Source: Halegenticoccus soli (GTDB taxonomy: Archaea; Halobacteriota; Halobacteria; Halobacteriales; Haloferacaceae). From it: DNA of 64,000 nucleotides. A program made the translations under genes and the position numbers. How positions within the stretch are numbered: position 1 is the stretch's first letter; each line of letters opens with the position of its first letter. Below, piece by piece: positions 45,801-53,394 of this stretch. Under the pieces are notes generated by a model. The model ran no database searches, had not been told where the DNA came from, and saw nothing but the letters and a program-made list of their open reading frames with translations. Location: the NCBI RefSeq assembly GCF_002844195.1, contig NZ_PEND01000001.1, positions 744,001 to 808,000 on the forward strand, given 5' to 3'.

Positions 45801-47611
45801 ACGGCGCGCGGGTGGACCACCTGAAACCCCTGCCGGACCGCGGCGCGCCCGACGGGAGGATCCCGAAGAAGAAGCTCCGCGAGGCGGGCGTCTCGACCGC
45901 CTTCCTCGACCTCGAAAAGAAGGGCCACAAGGCGAAGTTGCTGTACGACGAGGACGACAACCGGGCGTTCCCGCCGGACAAGGACGCCCGCCAGAACGAG
46001 AACATTCCGGGGAGTCCGCCGCCGCGCGCCCCGTCGCCCGGCCAACCGTGTCCCCAGGAAGCGCCGGACCGCGTGTTCGACGTCACCGCGTTCCAGACGA
46101 CCATCGAGTACAACGAGTACGGCGATCAGGATCAGTTCGGGATCGTCTTCGCGATGGACGACCACGTCGAAGACATCAAAGCGGGACGGCGCGAGCTCAC
46201 GCCGCTCACGCTCTGGGTGAACGAGGGCGACTGCATCGAGATCAATCTCACGAACGGCCTCGATCCGGACGAGCTCGACGACGACCACGCCCACCCCCAG
46301 ATGCGGACGAAAGAGGAGAACCTGGGGATCGAGCCGGAACGGTCGAACCGCATTTCGTTGCACGCGACACGCATCGGCTATAACGTCCTCGGTTCGGACG
46401 GGACGACGGTCGGGTTCAACTGGGATCAGACGATCCCGCCCGGTGAGACGATCACCTACCGGTACCTCGCCGACGAACCGATCGGTACGGTCACCATGTG
46501 GGACGAAGCCGACATCCGCAACAACCGTCACCACGGTGCGTACGGTCGACTCCTCGTCCAGGAGGACGGCGTCGAGTTCGTCGACGGCAGCACCGGCGAA
46601 CCGATCGTCCAGGGGTTAGAAGAGGCGTGCATGATCAAGAACCCCGACGGCGCCGACCGGCGGGAGTTCGCGCTCGCGTTCGCGGATGCGCAGTTCATCC
46701 TCAACGCCGACGATCCGGACGACTGCGTCGTGCCGCCCGGGTTCGACGAAGACGAGGTCGACCCCGACGCGCCGTGCAACCAGATCCCGGACGATCCGGA
46801 GGATCAGGGGTACGTCGGTATCAACTACCGGGCCGAGCCGTTCATCCGCCGGTTCGAGAACGACCCGGACCAGTGGCAGGTGTACTCCTCGGAGATACAC
46901 GGCGATCCCGCCACGCCGGTCTTGAACGCGCTCCTCGACGATCCGGTGACGTTCCACGTCCACAAGCTGGCGGACAAGGCCAGGGGGTTGTCGTTCCACC
47001 TCGCGGCGCACCAGTGGCCCCGGACGCGACTCGTGCCGCAGTCGGAGGAAGTCGGCGTCGACGATCAGTTCACCGTCGGACGGGGCGATCAGATCATCCC
47101 GCGCGGCGGCGCGGGCGGACTGGCGGACAGCACCGGCGACCACATCTACCAGGAGCTGAAACAGCGCCGGCGGCTGGAGGCCGGCTTCTGGGGCATCTTC
47201 CGGGTCCACGAGCGGCCGGACGAGTTCCCGGAGCCCGTCCAGCCGCTCCCGGAGAAGGCCGGGAAGATGCCGCTGAGGGATCGCCCCGGCTGGAACGTCG
47301 CGTACGGGGACGTGACCGGCGACGGCACGCGCGACGTGCTGATCGGGGTTCCCGACAGCGACATCGCCGGTACGAACGCGGGGGCAGCCTACCTGTTCAA
47401 GGGGCCGAACCGGGGGCCGATCACGGACCTCCTCGACGCGGACGTGCAGATTCTCGGCGCGTCTTACGGCGATCGAACCGGAACGGGCGTCCGCATCGAA
47501 ACGCGCGACGACGGACGCAAGCACGCCGTCATCGAGACCGAGAGCCGAACGCACTGCCTCTGTAAGGAAGACCTCAGTCGGAAGGTGATACACCTGAGCG
47601 AGATGGACTGA
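42884..47611 (+). CDS. Giant Tat-exported multicopper oxidase, MnxG/ceruloplasmin-like
   Basis: A 1575-residue protein. A Tat signal (PSRRDVLKGGG, Arg15/16) starts it; a His-rich insertion lies at 124-155. Three repeated modules (about 57-525, 735-1000 and 1060-1455) each look like a pair of cupredoxin domains and share segments such as NYRxxP and HGDP. Copper motifs: H-x-H-H-x-H-x-H at 423-430 (VHHLHGH), HCH at 503-505 with His509 and Met514, HIH at 705-707, HDH at 750-752, HNFHLH at 890-895. Together these give one complete type 1 plus trinuclear set formed between modules 1 and 2; module 3 lacks most ligands. The tail (about 1467-1510; GDVTGDGTRDVLIG) resembles an FG-GAP repeat. The likely role is oxidation of a metal such as Mn(II), Fe(II) or Cu(I) at the cell surface; the substrate is inference. 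Confidence 0.85.
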   Translation: MSSEDKPQPTGEPSRRDVLKGGGALGAGALLANAGINPNEPFTEHGEVPDEPDEGGRVRHFTVHAIEVDLVFNRYGLHQPNAAVYVLEENLDEARAASGVVPCGNRLVDDGPFCDDRPKRRDDHEHANDEAHHHDGRHDHGGDDHEHDHKHDHDHPSVDEVCRLDNGLKRDDDVDTRVLQPLVLRANQGDVFEIEFVNHLDRHASIHQTSLPYEVEESDGMDVGFNPDTTAAPGETVTYRWFADELGTHFFLDGANQAVDSADEPPQVANLLSRGLFGSACVYPQGTTTTDPFTGEPDPSGVQADVHVPEDLTEQATLEGFVPGVDYREVLIHYHTPEGIVTAEGDQLTFPESDVPQTVHAINYRADPTGNRIDPDRCPACDSSEFYSSWIHGDPGGGDNVYPAYLGDPIKVTAIGASFEENHVHHLHGHRWKKEPTNRNSDTVDSQTVGLGAVYEAPFVAAFGSPRGGIQDFQTVRPNMTFEEAFQVGAGGAHGSAGDYLFHCHLFPHYGEGMWGMMRVFDKERKGLKKLRTNEPPIPADSDIPGFPEFIPGEFELGPPFPPYGAAGLEGFRDPTPEEEAALTRKGPILPGAPYTDPCDPDIDVPGFDTPDVEIEGEKREYTIVALRADVVYNDAGHHDPEGRVFVLEEDAEAVRCGDMNPEPLVIRANVGDCVEITLKNEIEEDVIPVPTVGGPDQSGGKSNHIHFVSYDVLGSDSLATGFNYNQQSLPDQPITFRWFPDEEGTIFFHDHITGVENVMNGTFCSLIVEPPNSEWLDPHTGEPIRSGTQAIISQPEGEDFREFALAYHDFAQLVDRDGEFVNPDEEHNENAGVMAINYRNTPMYIREGADPAYVHSSFVHGDPSTPILEAYENDPVRFRVWQGAYEEQHNFHLHGRRFDPEGLDPEEAVTQVIGTSEAFTFDIQPEHAAFEQPPGEQPLNENPAGLPIRDYMYGSTIIDDLWDGMWGIYRVYGARVDHLKPLPDRGAPDGRIPKKKLREAGVSTAFLDLEKKGHKAKLLYDEDDNRAFPPDKDARQNENIPGSPPPRAPSPGQPCPQEAPDRVFDVTAFQTTIEYNEYGDQDQFGIVFAMDDHVEDIKAGRRELTPLTLWVNEGDCIEINLTNGLDPDELDDDHAHPQMRTKEENLGIEPERSNRISLHATRIGYNVLGSDGTTVGFNWDQTIPPGETITYRYLADEPIGTVTMWDEADIRNNRHHGAYGRLLVQEDGVEFVDGSTGEPIVQGLEEACMIKNPDGADRREFALAFADAQFILNADDPDDCVVPPGFDEDEVDPDAPCNQIPDDPEDQGYVGINYRAEPFIRRFENDPDQWQVYSSEIHGDPATPVLNALLDDPVTFHVHKLADKARGLSFHLAAHQWPRTRLVPQSEEVGVDDQFTVGRGDQIIPRGGAGGLADSTGDHIYQELKQRRRLEAGFWGIFRVHERPDEFPEPVQPLPEKAGKMPLRDRPGWNVAYGDVTGDGTRDVLIGVPDSDIAGTNAGAAYLFKGPNRGPITDLLDADVQILGASYGDRTGTGVRIETRDDGRKHAVIETESRTHCLCKEDLSRKVIHLSEMD

Positions 47612-47722
47612 GACCGAACCCCCACCCGAGGCCACCGACGCCGGTTGCGACGATCGGCGACGGGAGCGCTCGCCGCCGCGAGCGCCGATCTGGCTTTTGT
47701 TCGTCGCCGCCCTTGAGACACT

Positions 47723-48754
47723 ATGGCGAACGCGTTCGAGTGCGACGGCCGCACGGTTCCGCCCGGCTCCCGGGAGTATCTGAAGCACGAGATCACCGAG
47801 ACGTACCTGAGCGATCCCGTCTCGCTTCCCGTGACGATCGTAAACGGCGACCGACCCGGTCCGCGGATGTTCCTCAGCGCCGCCATCCACGGCGACGAAC
47901 TCAACGGCGTCGAGGCGGTCCGACGGATCGCCGACGACCTGGACCACGCGCTTCTCCGGGGGACGATCGTCTGCCTCCACGTGGTGAACGTGCCGGGGTT
48001 CAACTCGCAGAAGCGGTACCTGCCTGTGGACGACAGCGACCTCAACCGGTCGTTTCCGGGTCACCCGGCGGGGACGCGCGCACAGCGGATCGCCGACCGG
48101 GTGTACCGGACGTTCGTCGAGCCCTGCGACTTCGGGATCGACTTCCACACGTCGACCCGCGGACGGACCAACCTGGTCCACGTCCGCGGGGATCTCTCCG
48201 TCGGGCGCGTCGACCGCCTGGCCCGCGCGTTCGCGTCGAACGTCGTCATCGACGGGCCGGGACCCGAGGGGTCGCTCCGGCGCGCCGCGACGGAGGGCGG
48301 TATCCCGACGATCACCGTCGAGATGGGCGAGGCGAACCGCTTCCAGCGCGAACAGATCGACGCCGCCGTCGAGGGAGTCAAAAGCGTCCTCGCGGAGTTC
48401 GGCATGCACCCGCAACGGAAGGTTCACTGGCCCGGCTGGCGGACGATCGTCTCCGGCGAGCGCGAGAAGACGTGGCTCCGGTCGGACGCCGGCGGCATCG
48501 TCGACATGCGCGTCTCCGGCGGCGCGCTCGTCCACGAGGGCGACCGGATCTGCACGATCACCAACCCGTTCAACAAGGAGCTGACGGGCGTCGAGGCCCC
48601 CTTCACGGGCCTCGTGCTCGGAGTGCTGGAGAACCCGGTCGTCTACCCCGGCAATCCGCTCTGTCACTTCGTCCGGGTGTCGGAGCAGACGCGTCGGGTG
48701 CTGGAGGCGCGGGCGGCCGAGGGCGAAGCCGCGCCGAACGACCAGGCGGAGTGA
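47723..48754 (+). CDS. Succinylglutamate desuccinylase/aspartoacylase family protein
   Basis: A 343-residue M14-like zinc hydrolase. Zinc ligands: H-x-x-E at His56/Glu59 (AAIHGDELNG) and His in GIDFHTST; the general-base Glu is in TVEMGEANRF. DSDLNRSFPG supplies the substrate Arg/Asn. The C-terminal beta domain (GGIVDMRVSGGALVHEGDRICTITNPF) resembles a biotinyl/lipoyl-like barrel often found in these proteins. It should deacylate a small N-acyl or acyl substrate. Not obviously linked to the copper oxidase 111 bp upstream. Confidence 0.88.
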   Translation: MANAFECDGRTVPPGSREYLKHEITETYLSDPVSLPVTIVNGDRPGPRMFLSAAIHGDELNGVEAVRRIADDLDHALLRGTIVCLHVVNVPGFNSQKRYLPVDDSDLNRSFPGHPAGTRAQRIADRVYRTFVEPCDFGIDFHTSTRGRTNLVHVRGDLSVGRVDRLARAFASNVVIDGPGPEGSLRRAATEGGIPTITVEMGEANRFQREQIDAAVEGVKSVLAEFGMHPQRKVHWPGWRTIVSGEREKTWLRSDAGGIVDMRVSGGALVHEGDRICTITNPFNKELTGVEAPFTGLVLGVLENPVVYPGNPLCHFVRVSEQTRRVLEARAAEGEAAPNDQAE

Positions 48755-48860
48755 CGCGCTCCGGACCCGCGACCGCGAACGACGGCGGATTGTGGCGGAT
48801 TGTCCCTCCGTCGGCCAATCGGCCCGACTCGCTTTCCGTGCCGAGCCCGTAGCCCGAACC

Positions 48861-49028
48861 GTGCCCGAAGACGCGCCGCGAATCACTTCCGACGACATCG
48901 GACTGCCGGTCGTCGATCCGGCTTCCGGGGAGCAGATCGGCGTCGTCGCTGACGTCGGCGACGGCGCGGACCAGTTCCTCGTCGAACGGGTGCGGCGGCA
49001 CGTGCGGAGTCGCCTCGACCGAACGTAG
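48861..49028 (+). CDS. Small PRC-barrel-like protein
   Basis: A 55-residue frame that I start at GTG 48861 (MPEDAPRITSDDIGLPVVD), because the upstream extension in the same frame is unlike a protein. The stretch ITSDDIGLPVVDPASGEQIGVVADVGDG is the beginning of a PRC-barrel-type domain of small haloarchaeal proteins; the rest is shorter than usual and ends RRHVRSRLDRT. It may be truncated. Role unknown. Confidence 0.55.
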   Translation: MPEDAPRITSDDIGLPVVDPASGEQIGVVADVGDGADQFLVERVRRHVRSRLDRT

Positions 49029-49074
49029 CGTCCGCGTCGACAGAGATCTGACGGCCGAGAGCGTCTCGGACCGT

Positions 49075-49794
49075 TTACGCCCGCCTCAGCATCGCCCAGT
49101 ACGCGTCGCCGAAGGGATCCGCGTAGTCGATGCCGAGCGCGCGGTACACGGCGGCCGGGACGCTGATGTCAGCCAGGTACAGCGAACCGGGCGCGTCGAC
49201 GAGCCCGGTTTTCGGCAGTGCGAGCGTGACGGTCCGATCGGGAACGACCGCCGGACCGTCTGTCGCGCCCGTCGTCGCGTCCCTCCCGGACGGTACGTCC
49301 AGCGACACCACGGGCGCGTCGGACGCGTTGCAGGCGTCGATCAGGTCGGCCGCCCGCCCCCGCGCCGCGCCGCGGAGCCCATATCCGACGAGCGCGTCCA
49401 CGATCGCGTCAGCCGCGGCGAGCGCGTCCGACGGGTCGCCCGCCGTCGCGGGAACGCCCATCGCGTCGAGCACGCGGTACTGCCGCTCGGCGACGCCGCC
49501 CAGCTCGCCCGCTTCCCGATCGAGGACGACCCGGACGGAGACGCCGCGGTTCGAGAGGTGGCGGGCGCACGCGAGGCCGCCGCCCCCGTTTCCGCCGTTG
49601 CCGGCGAGGACCGCGACGCCGCCTCCGCCGACCGCTCGGACGTGGTGGGCGAGCGTCCGCCCCGCGTTCTCCATCATCTGGAGGATGTCGAGGCCGACGT
49701 CCTCGACGACCGCGCGGTCCACCTCGCGCATCTCGTCGGCCGTCACGGCCGCGACCGGCACACCGTCGGCCGTTCTGAACGCGTTCTCGTTCAT
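49075..49794 (-). CDS. nnrE: NAD(P)H-hydrate epimerase domain protein
   Basis: A 239-residue stand-alone YjeF_N domain protein. The core is TADEMREVDRAVVEDVGLDILQMMENAG (19-46) and the glycine loop GNGGNGGGGLACARHL (65-80). The family normally has NNGGDG there; Asn and Asp are replaced by Gly (68 and 72). The epimerase interconverts R and S forms of hydrated NAD(P)H for repair. In most archaea it is fused to the dehydratase NnrD, which is absent here. Activity is likely but the loop change leaves some doubt. Confidence 0.82.
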   Translation of the reverse strand: MNENAFRTADGVPVAAVTADEMREVDRAVVEDVGLDILQMMENAGRTLAHHVRAVGGGGVAVLAGNGGNGGGGLACARHLSNRGVSVRVVLDREAGELGGVAERQYRVLDAMGVPATAGDPSDALAAADAIVDALVGYGLRGAARGRAADLIDACNASDAPVVSLDVPSGRDATTGATDGPAVVPDRTVTLALPKTGLVDAPGSLYLADISVPAAVYRALGIDYADPFGDAYWAMLRRA

Positions 49795-49946
49795 GCCCGT
49801 CCCTTCGACGCGGGTCGGGGTACGTGATTCGGTGGTGTTGTGCGCTCGGCTCGCGGCGGTCCGCAGCGAACGATCGCGGCGGGTGTGCGCGGTCGGCGCG
49901 CACCCGGGAGACTGTTTTGATCCGGGGGACCCCTACACGAGCGTAG

Positions 49947-50207
49947 ATGCCCGAGTCGATCGAAAGCAGGGTTCGGGACCTCCCCCCGAGCTCCAAACTC
50001 GTTTTCAAGGTGATAGAGCGGAACGGACGGCTCACCCAGGGCCAGATCGCGGCCGAGTCGATGCTCTCGGCCCGCACCGTGCGCTACGCCCTCGATCGGC
50101 TCAAGGGAGTCGACGCCGTCCGCGAAACCGTGTACCTGCCGGACGCGCGGAAGTCGGTCTACGCGCTCGCCGACGGCGACGACGAAGAGCTCGCCCCGGC
50201 GTGGTAG
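49947..50207 (+). CDS. Small winged-helix HTH protein (MarR/TrmB-like)
   Basis: An 86-residue DNA-binding protein with a single winged helix: PPSSKLVFKVIERNGRLTQGQIAAESMLSARTVRYALDRL (12-52) followed by the wing VRETVYLPDARKSVYAL. It is common in haloarchaea as a small regulator. No target can be read from the sequence. It diverges from the nnrE gene and converges on the hydrolase gene at 50248. Confidence 0.85.
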   Translation: MPESIESRVRDLPPSSKLVFKVIERNGRLTQGQIAAESMLSARTVRYALDRLKGVDAVRETVYLPDARKSVYALADGDDEELAPAW

Positions 50208-50247
50208 ACGACCCGTTCCTCGGAGTCGACGAGCGCTCCCGTCGGAT

Positions 50248-51057
50248 CTACGCCCCGCCGCACGCCTCGGCAACGAGCGAGCTGATCCGCCCCCGGAGAT
50301 CCTCGGCGCGGTCGGAGTCGAACAGCCCCTGGCCGTGCGCGCTCCCCTCGTAGGTCACGAGTTCCTTCGGCTCGGGGGCGTTCTCGTGCAGCTCGCGCGC
50401 GACGCGGACGAACCGGTCGCTGTCGCCCTCGCTGACGACGAAAAGCAGCCGCCCGTGCAAGTCGGCGGCGCGGTCGGCCCCACCTCCCGCCGACAGCGCG
50501 ACCGTCCCGTCGACCGCGCCGTCCTCGGCCTCGGCGTTGGCGACGACGACCGCTTCGCCGCCGGAGCTCGCGCCGATCAGCACGAGTCCGGAGACGCCGC
50601 GTTCCCGCCGGAGGTGCGCGATCGCCCCCCGGACCGACGCGGGTCGGTCGTCGGGGTCCTCGTCGATCGCGAGGACGAGGTTCCCTTCCCCGGCGAGCGC
50701 CTCCGCCTGCGGCCTCCAGCTCTCGCGGTCCATGTTGATCTGCGGCACTAGGACGACTCCGCAGTCCCCGGAGCCGTACAGCGTTCCCTCGATCGTCGCG
50801 CCGTGCGGCGCCTCGAACGACACCGTCCGGGGCTCCGAGGCGTCGTCGGCTCCCTCGGTCGTTCCGTCGGCCGTCGCCTCCGAAGTCGTCCGCTCGCCGT
50901 CGGTTCCGGCGTTCCCGTTCGAACCGTCCGAGCCGGCCGACTCGTCGAGGCAGCCGGCGAGGCCGCCGCCGACGAACAGCGCGCCCGAGGCGGCGAGGAA
51001 CCGCCGTCGGTCGGATCTTCCGTCTACCGTGCGCGGTGAATCAGCGTTTTCGTTCAT
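50248..51057 (-). CDS. Tat-exported lipoprotein with alpha/beta-hydrolase fold
   Basis: A 269-residue protein. Tat lipoprotein signal: SDRRRFLAASGALFVGGGLAGC (lipobox LAGC, Cys36), followed by a Ser/Thr/Glu linker (about 38-75). The hydrolase body has nucleophile elbow GASSGG, an Asp in VVSEGDSDRFV and a His in YEGSAHGQGLF, the catalytic triad. Dienelactone hydrolase-like. It is anchored outside the cell by its lipid. Substrate unknown. Confidence 0.82.
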   Translation of the reverse strand: MNENADSPRTVDGRSDRRRFLAASGALFVGGGLAGCLDESAGSDGSNGNAGTDGERTTSEATADGTTEGADDASEPRTVSFEAPHGATIEGTLYGSGDCGVVLVPQINMDRESWRPQAEALAGEGNLVLAIDEDPDDRPASVRGAIAHLRRERGVSGLVLIGASSGGEAVVVANAEAEDGAVDGTVALSAGGGADRAADLHGRLLFVVSEGDSDRFVRVARELHENAPEPKELVTYEGSAHGQGLFDSDRAEDLRGRISSLVAEACGGA

Positions 51058-51110
51058 CCGTTTGTGGTGTAGGTTACGTTTCTGGTGTGGGTATTGTTCA
51101 GTCGCGATTA

Positions 51111-51761
51111 TTATCGGTGTCGCCCTCGCGCCCCGTCGGAGCCGCCGTCGAACTCGATCGGACAGCCGGCGACCTCCCCGCCGCGCATCCCGTCGGCGAG
51201 CCAGTAGGTCGAAAGGAGGAGGGCGACGAGCGCCGCGACGGCGAACTCGGCACCTTCGAGCGGGAGCGCTGTGAGGATCCCCGCGGCCCCGAAGAGCGAG
51301 AGCACGCCGGACAGAATCGCCGATCCGCAGGCGGCACAGCCCGCGCCGAGCGTCCCCAGGAGCACGCCCGCGGCGCTGCCGGACCCGTCCCTGACGGCGA
51401 CCCGCTCCCGGCGGAGGTGGGAGGCGAGCATCGCGACGTTGACCCCGAGGAGCGCGGCCGTCGCGAGGAGCAGCGCCTCCGCGAGCGGGCCGAACGCCGT
51501 CCCGACTATCGGGTAGAGGTTGACGAGCAGTTCGAGTCGTGCCCCGAGGGGGACGCTCCCGTTCAGCACGACGTTGAAGAGCAGTCCCGCGTTCTGCGCC
51601 AGCACGAACAGCGACAGCCCGAGAACGCCGAATCCGAGCGCCGACAGGGCGTAGGCGGGAATCGAGAGCACCAGACGGGTGGTCCGGAGGACCAGCCGCA
51701 GGTCGCGGAACCCGGTCGGCAGGTTGAGGCGGTCGGCGAGAGGCGGGGATCGGCGGCTCAT
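51111..51761 (-). CDS. Polytopic membrane protein with CxxC, linked to DsbA-like gene
   Basis: A 216-residue protein with about five membrane segments. A characteristic C-A-A-C motif lies in the segment GTLGAGCAACGSAILSGVLSLFG (about 140-162). I do not recognise the family. It overlaps the upstream DsbA-like gene by 4 bp (ATGA), so both are made together. The CxxC inside a membrane protein next to a DsbA-like thiol oxidase suggests electron transfer between them, as for DsbB/CcdA, but that is inference. Start ATG 51761; a longer frame upstream is not protein-like. Confidence 0.75.
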   Translation of the reverse strand: MSRRSPPLADRLNLPTGFRDLRLVLRTTRLVLSIPAYALSALGFGVLGLSLFVLAQNAGLLFNVVLNGSVPLGARLELLVNLYPIVGTAFGPLAEALLLATAALLGVNVAMLASHLRRERVAVRDGSGSAAGVLLGTLGAGCAACGSAILSGVLSLFGAAGILTALPLEGAEFAVAALVALLLSTYWLADGMRGGEVAGCPIEFDGGSDGARGRHR

Positions 51762-52429
51762 TCGAGTGCGTTCTCGAAGACTCGGTAGTTCTCGCTCCCC
51801 GTGATCGTCGTCACGAACTCGCCGCCTTCGAAGAGGAAGAACGTGGGCGTCCCGCCGACGCTCGCCCCCTCGACGGCGTCGAGGTCCTCGCGGACCGCGC
51901 GTTCGTGGACCCGCTCTCGGGCGTCGGAGACGACTCCCTCCGCGTCGATCGACGACTCCGACTCCAGGAACGAGCGGACCTCGTCGAACACGTTGTCCGT
52001 CGTGATCGCGTCCTGCCGCTCGTAAAATCGCGAGTTCAGCCCCCAGAACGCCGCTTCCGATCGCGCGGCCGTCGAGGCGAGCGCGTGAGCCGCCGCGGTC
52101 GCCCACTCCCGCACGTGCGGGAACGACCGGTGGACGAAGGCGGCCCGGCCCTCTTCGACGAGATTCGATTCGATCTTCGGGAACGCGTTCGACGCGAACC
52201 GCCGACAGGACGGACACGACGGGTCCTCGAAGGCGACGATGACCGCCTCCGCCTCCGCCGGATCGGGTCCGAGCGTCGGGTTGTCGTCGATGTTCGCCGC
52301 GGCGGGGTTCGAAGCGAGCGGCTCGGTCGAGTGCGACTCGCCCCCGCCGAGCGGGTTGGCGCTCCCGGCGCAGCCGGCGAGCGGCAGCGCGCTCGCCGTC
52401 GCGGCCGACAGAAACGTCCGTCGTTTCAT
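51758..52429 (-). CDS. DsbA-like thiol-disulfide oxidoreductase lipoprotein
   Basis: A 223-residue protein. Tat lipoprotein signal: MKRRTFLSAATASALPLAGC (Cys20), then a linker with Ser/Pro. The thioredoxin-fold part has the active site CPSC (Cys72/Cys75) in FEDPSCPSCRRFA, and the cis-proline motif GTPTFFLFEGG near 190-205. This is the pattern of exported DsbA-type oxidoreductases that form or isomerise disulfides in surface proteins. Coupled to the membrane protein downstream. Confidence 0.88.
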   Translation of the reverse strand: MKRRTFLSAATASALPLAGCAGSANPLGGGESHSTEPLASNPAAANIDDNPTLGPDPAEAEAVIVAFEDPSCPSCRRFASNAFPKIESNLVEEGRAAFVHRSFPHVREWATAAAHALASTAARSEAAFWGLNSRFYERQDAITTDNVFDEVRSFLESESSIDAEGVVSDARERVHERAVREDLDAVEGASVGGTPTFFLFEGGEFVTTITGSENYRVFENALE

Positions 52430-52849
52430 CGTCCGCGAGGTTCCGGCCTCGTCGACATAATCGTTCGTCGGCTATGCGCCGGCGACGGCCAACCCCGCGC
52501 GGTATCGAGACGCGCTCACGTCGGCCGACTGAACCACGTTGCGAGCCCGGCGCCCGTGATCATCTCGACGAGCCCGAACACGATCGCGTGGAGCGTCGCC
52601 GCGGTCGGGAACCCCGCGCCGACGAAGAGGGCCGCGTCGAGGTCCTGTCGCCTCGCTTCCGCGGCTGATGGCCGACGCACCGAGGATCTCTTTCCGGTAG
52701 TTCCGGCTCCGAGCGCTATCGTCCGAGCGATGAGGCGTTCGCTCCGGCCGAGTTCGACGCGGAGCCCCGCAGGCGCGCAGTTTCGTCCCGCGCGTTCCGG
52801 AGAACCGGCTCACGGACGTGGCCGCTCGCGCGTCCGACGGCCCTCCCGC
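52430..52849. other. Intergenic region holding a possible gene remnant
   Basis: About 420 bp between the DsbA-like gene and a small gene at 52850. Most of it is featureless, but the minus-strand frame 52516-52680 codes for a plausible membrane segment (see separate entry). Other open frames are Arg/Ser-rich shadows. Confidence 0.5.
52516..52680 (-). pseudogene. Possible fragment of a membrane protein (54 codons)
   Basis: From a GTG at 52680 the frame reads 54 codons, including FVGAGFPTAATLHAIVFGL and EMITGAGLATWF, which look like membrane helices with the genome's G/C third-base bias. It has no obvious promoter or full domain, so it may be the 3' end of a decayed gene. Family unknown. Confidence 0.35.
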
Positions 52850-53032
52850 TCAACGCCAGGCCGACAGATCAGGGGCTTCGTTCGCGGCGACCGCGATCCA
52901 CGCGTCGTCCCGCGTGAGGTCCGCGATGATCGCCTGCGATTCCGTTTCGCCGTCTCCCTCGTCTATCGCGAAAACGACTTCGGTGTCGTCGGTTCCGATC
53001 TCGTCGTTTACGCCGGTCTGTGAGGTCTTCAT
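52850..53032 (-). CDS. Small haloarchaeal protein (DUF7556-like)
   Basis: A 60-residue acidic protein (MKTSQTGVNDEIGTDDTEVVFAIDEGDG, then SQAIIADLTRDDAWIAVAANEAPDLSAWR). The pattern VVFAIDE...IADLTRDDAW...SAWR resembles a family of short haloarchaeal proteins without known function (recognised from memory, DUF7556-like). No metal site or signal peptide. It stands alone before the glycine cleavage operon. Confidence 0.7.
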   Translation of the reverse strand: MKTSQTGVNDEIGTDDTEVVFAIDEGDGETESQAIIADLTRDDAWIAVAANEAPDLSAWR

Positions 53033-53286
53033 TGTGGATTATCTGTCCGGTGCGCTGCCGCGCTCAGGGCGCGTGCGGAGCCGCGGCCCCGCGCCGGGTC
53101 GTCTCGCGAATGGTTGCACCCCTGTCCTTCCCTCCTTGGTGACCGTCTTCTAGGTACGTCGTGACGCGCTCTCCAGATAGGGGTGGTGCTTGTGTGCGAA
53201 AGGGTTGGTCGGTGGGCCGGTCGAATTCGCCGGCGAGCGGGTGTGTATCTCGCATCTTCGAAATTTGGGCAGGTGACACTCGAACG

Positions 53287-53394
53287 TCATTCCGCGTACT
53301 CCGGAACTACGACTCGAAGACCCAATCCGATGAGAAATCCGAAAAACGCGGAGACGATGGCTTCTTCGAGGGGAATGCGGGCCGGTGCGGACAA
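53287..53394 (-). pseudogene. Possible membrane-protein fragment (35 codons)
   Basis: A minus-strand frame encodes PARIPLEEAIVSAFFGFL and then IGLGLRVVVPEYAE followed by TGA, a convincing single membrane helix with a typical C-terminus. Only a TTG (53394) is available as start, with an in-frame stop further upstream. A GAAAAGAT box lies about 30 nt before it, so a small leaderless gene is possible; a decayed 3' end is likelier. Confidence 0.3.

Noticed and set aside
46616-48898. 760-codon antisense frame spanning the oxidase end and the aspartoacylase gene
   Set aside because: Covers two real genes and the space between them; composition of a shadow frame.
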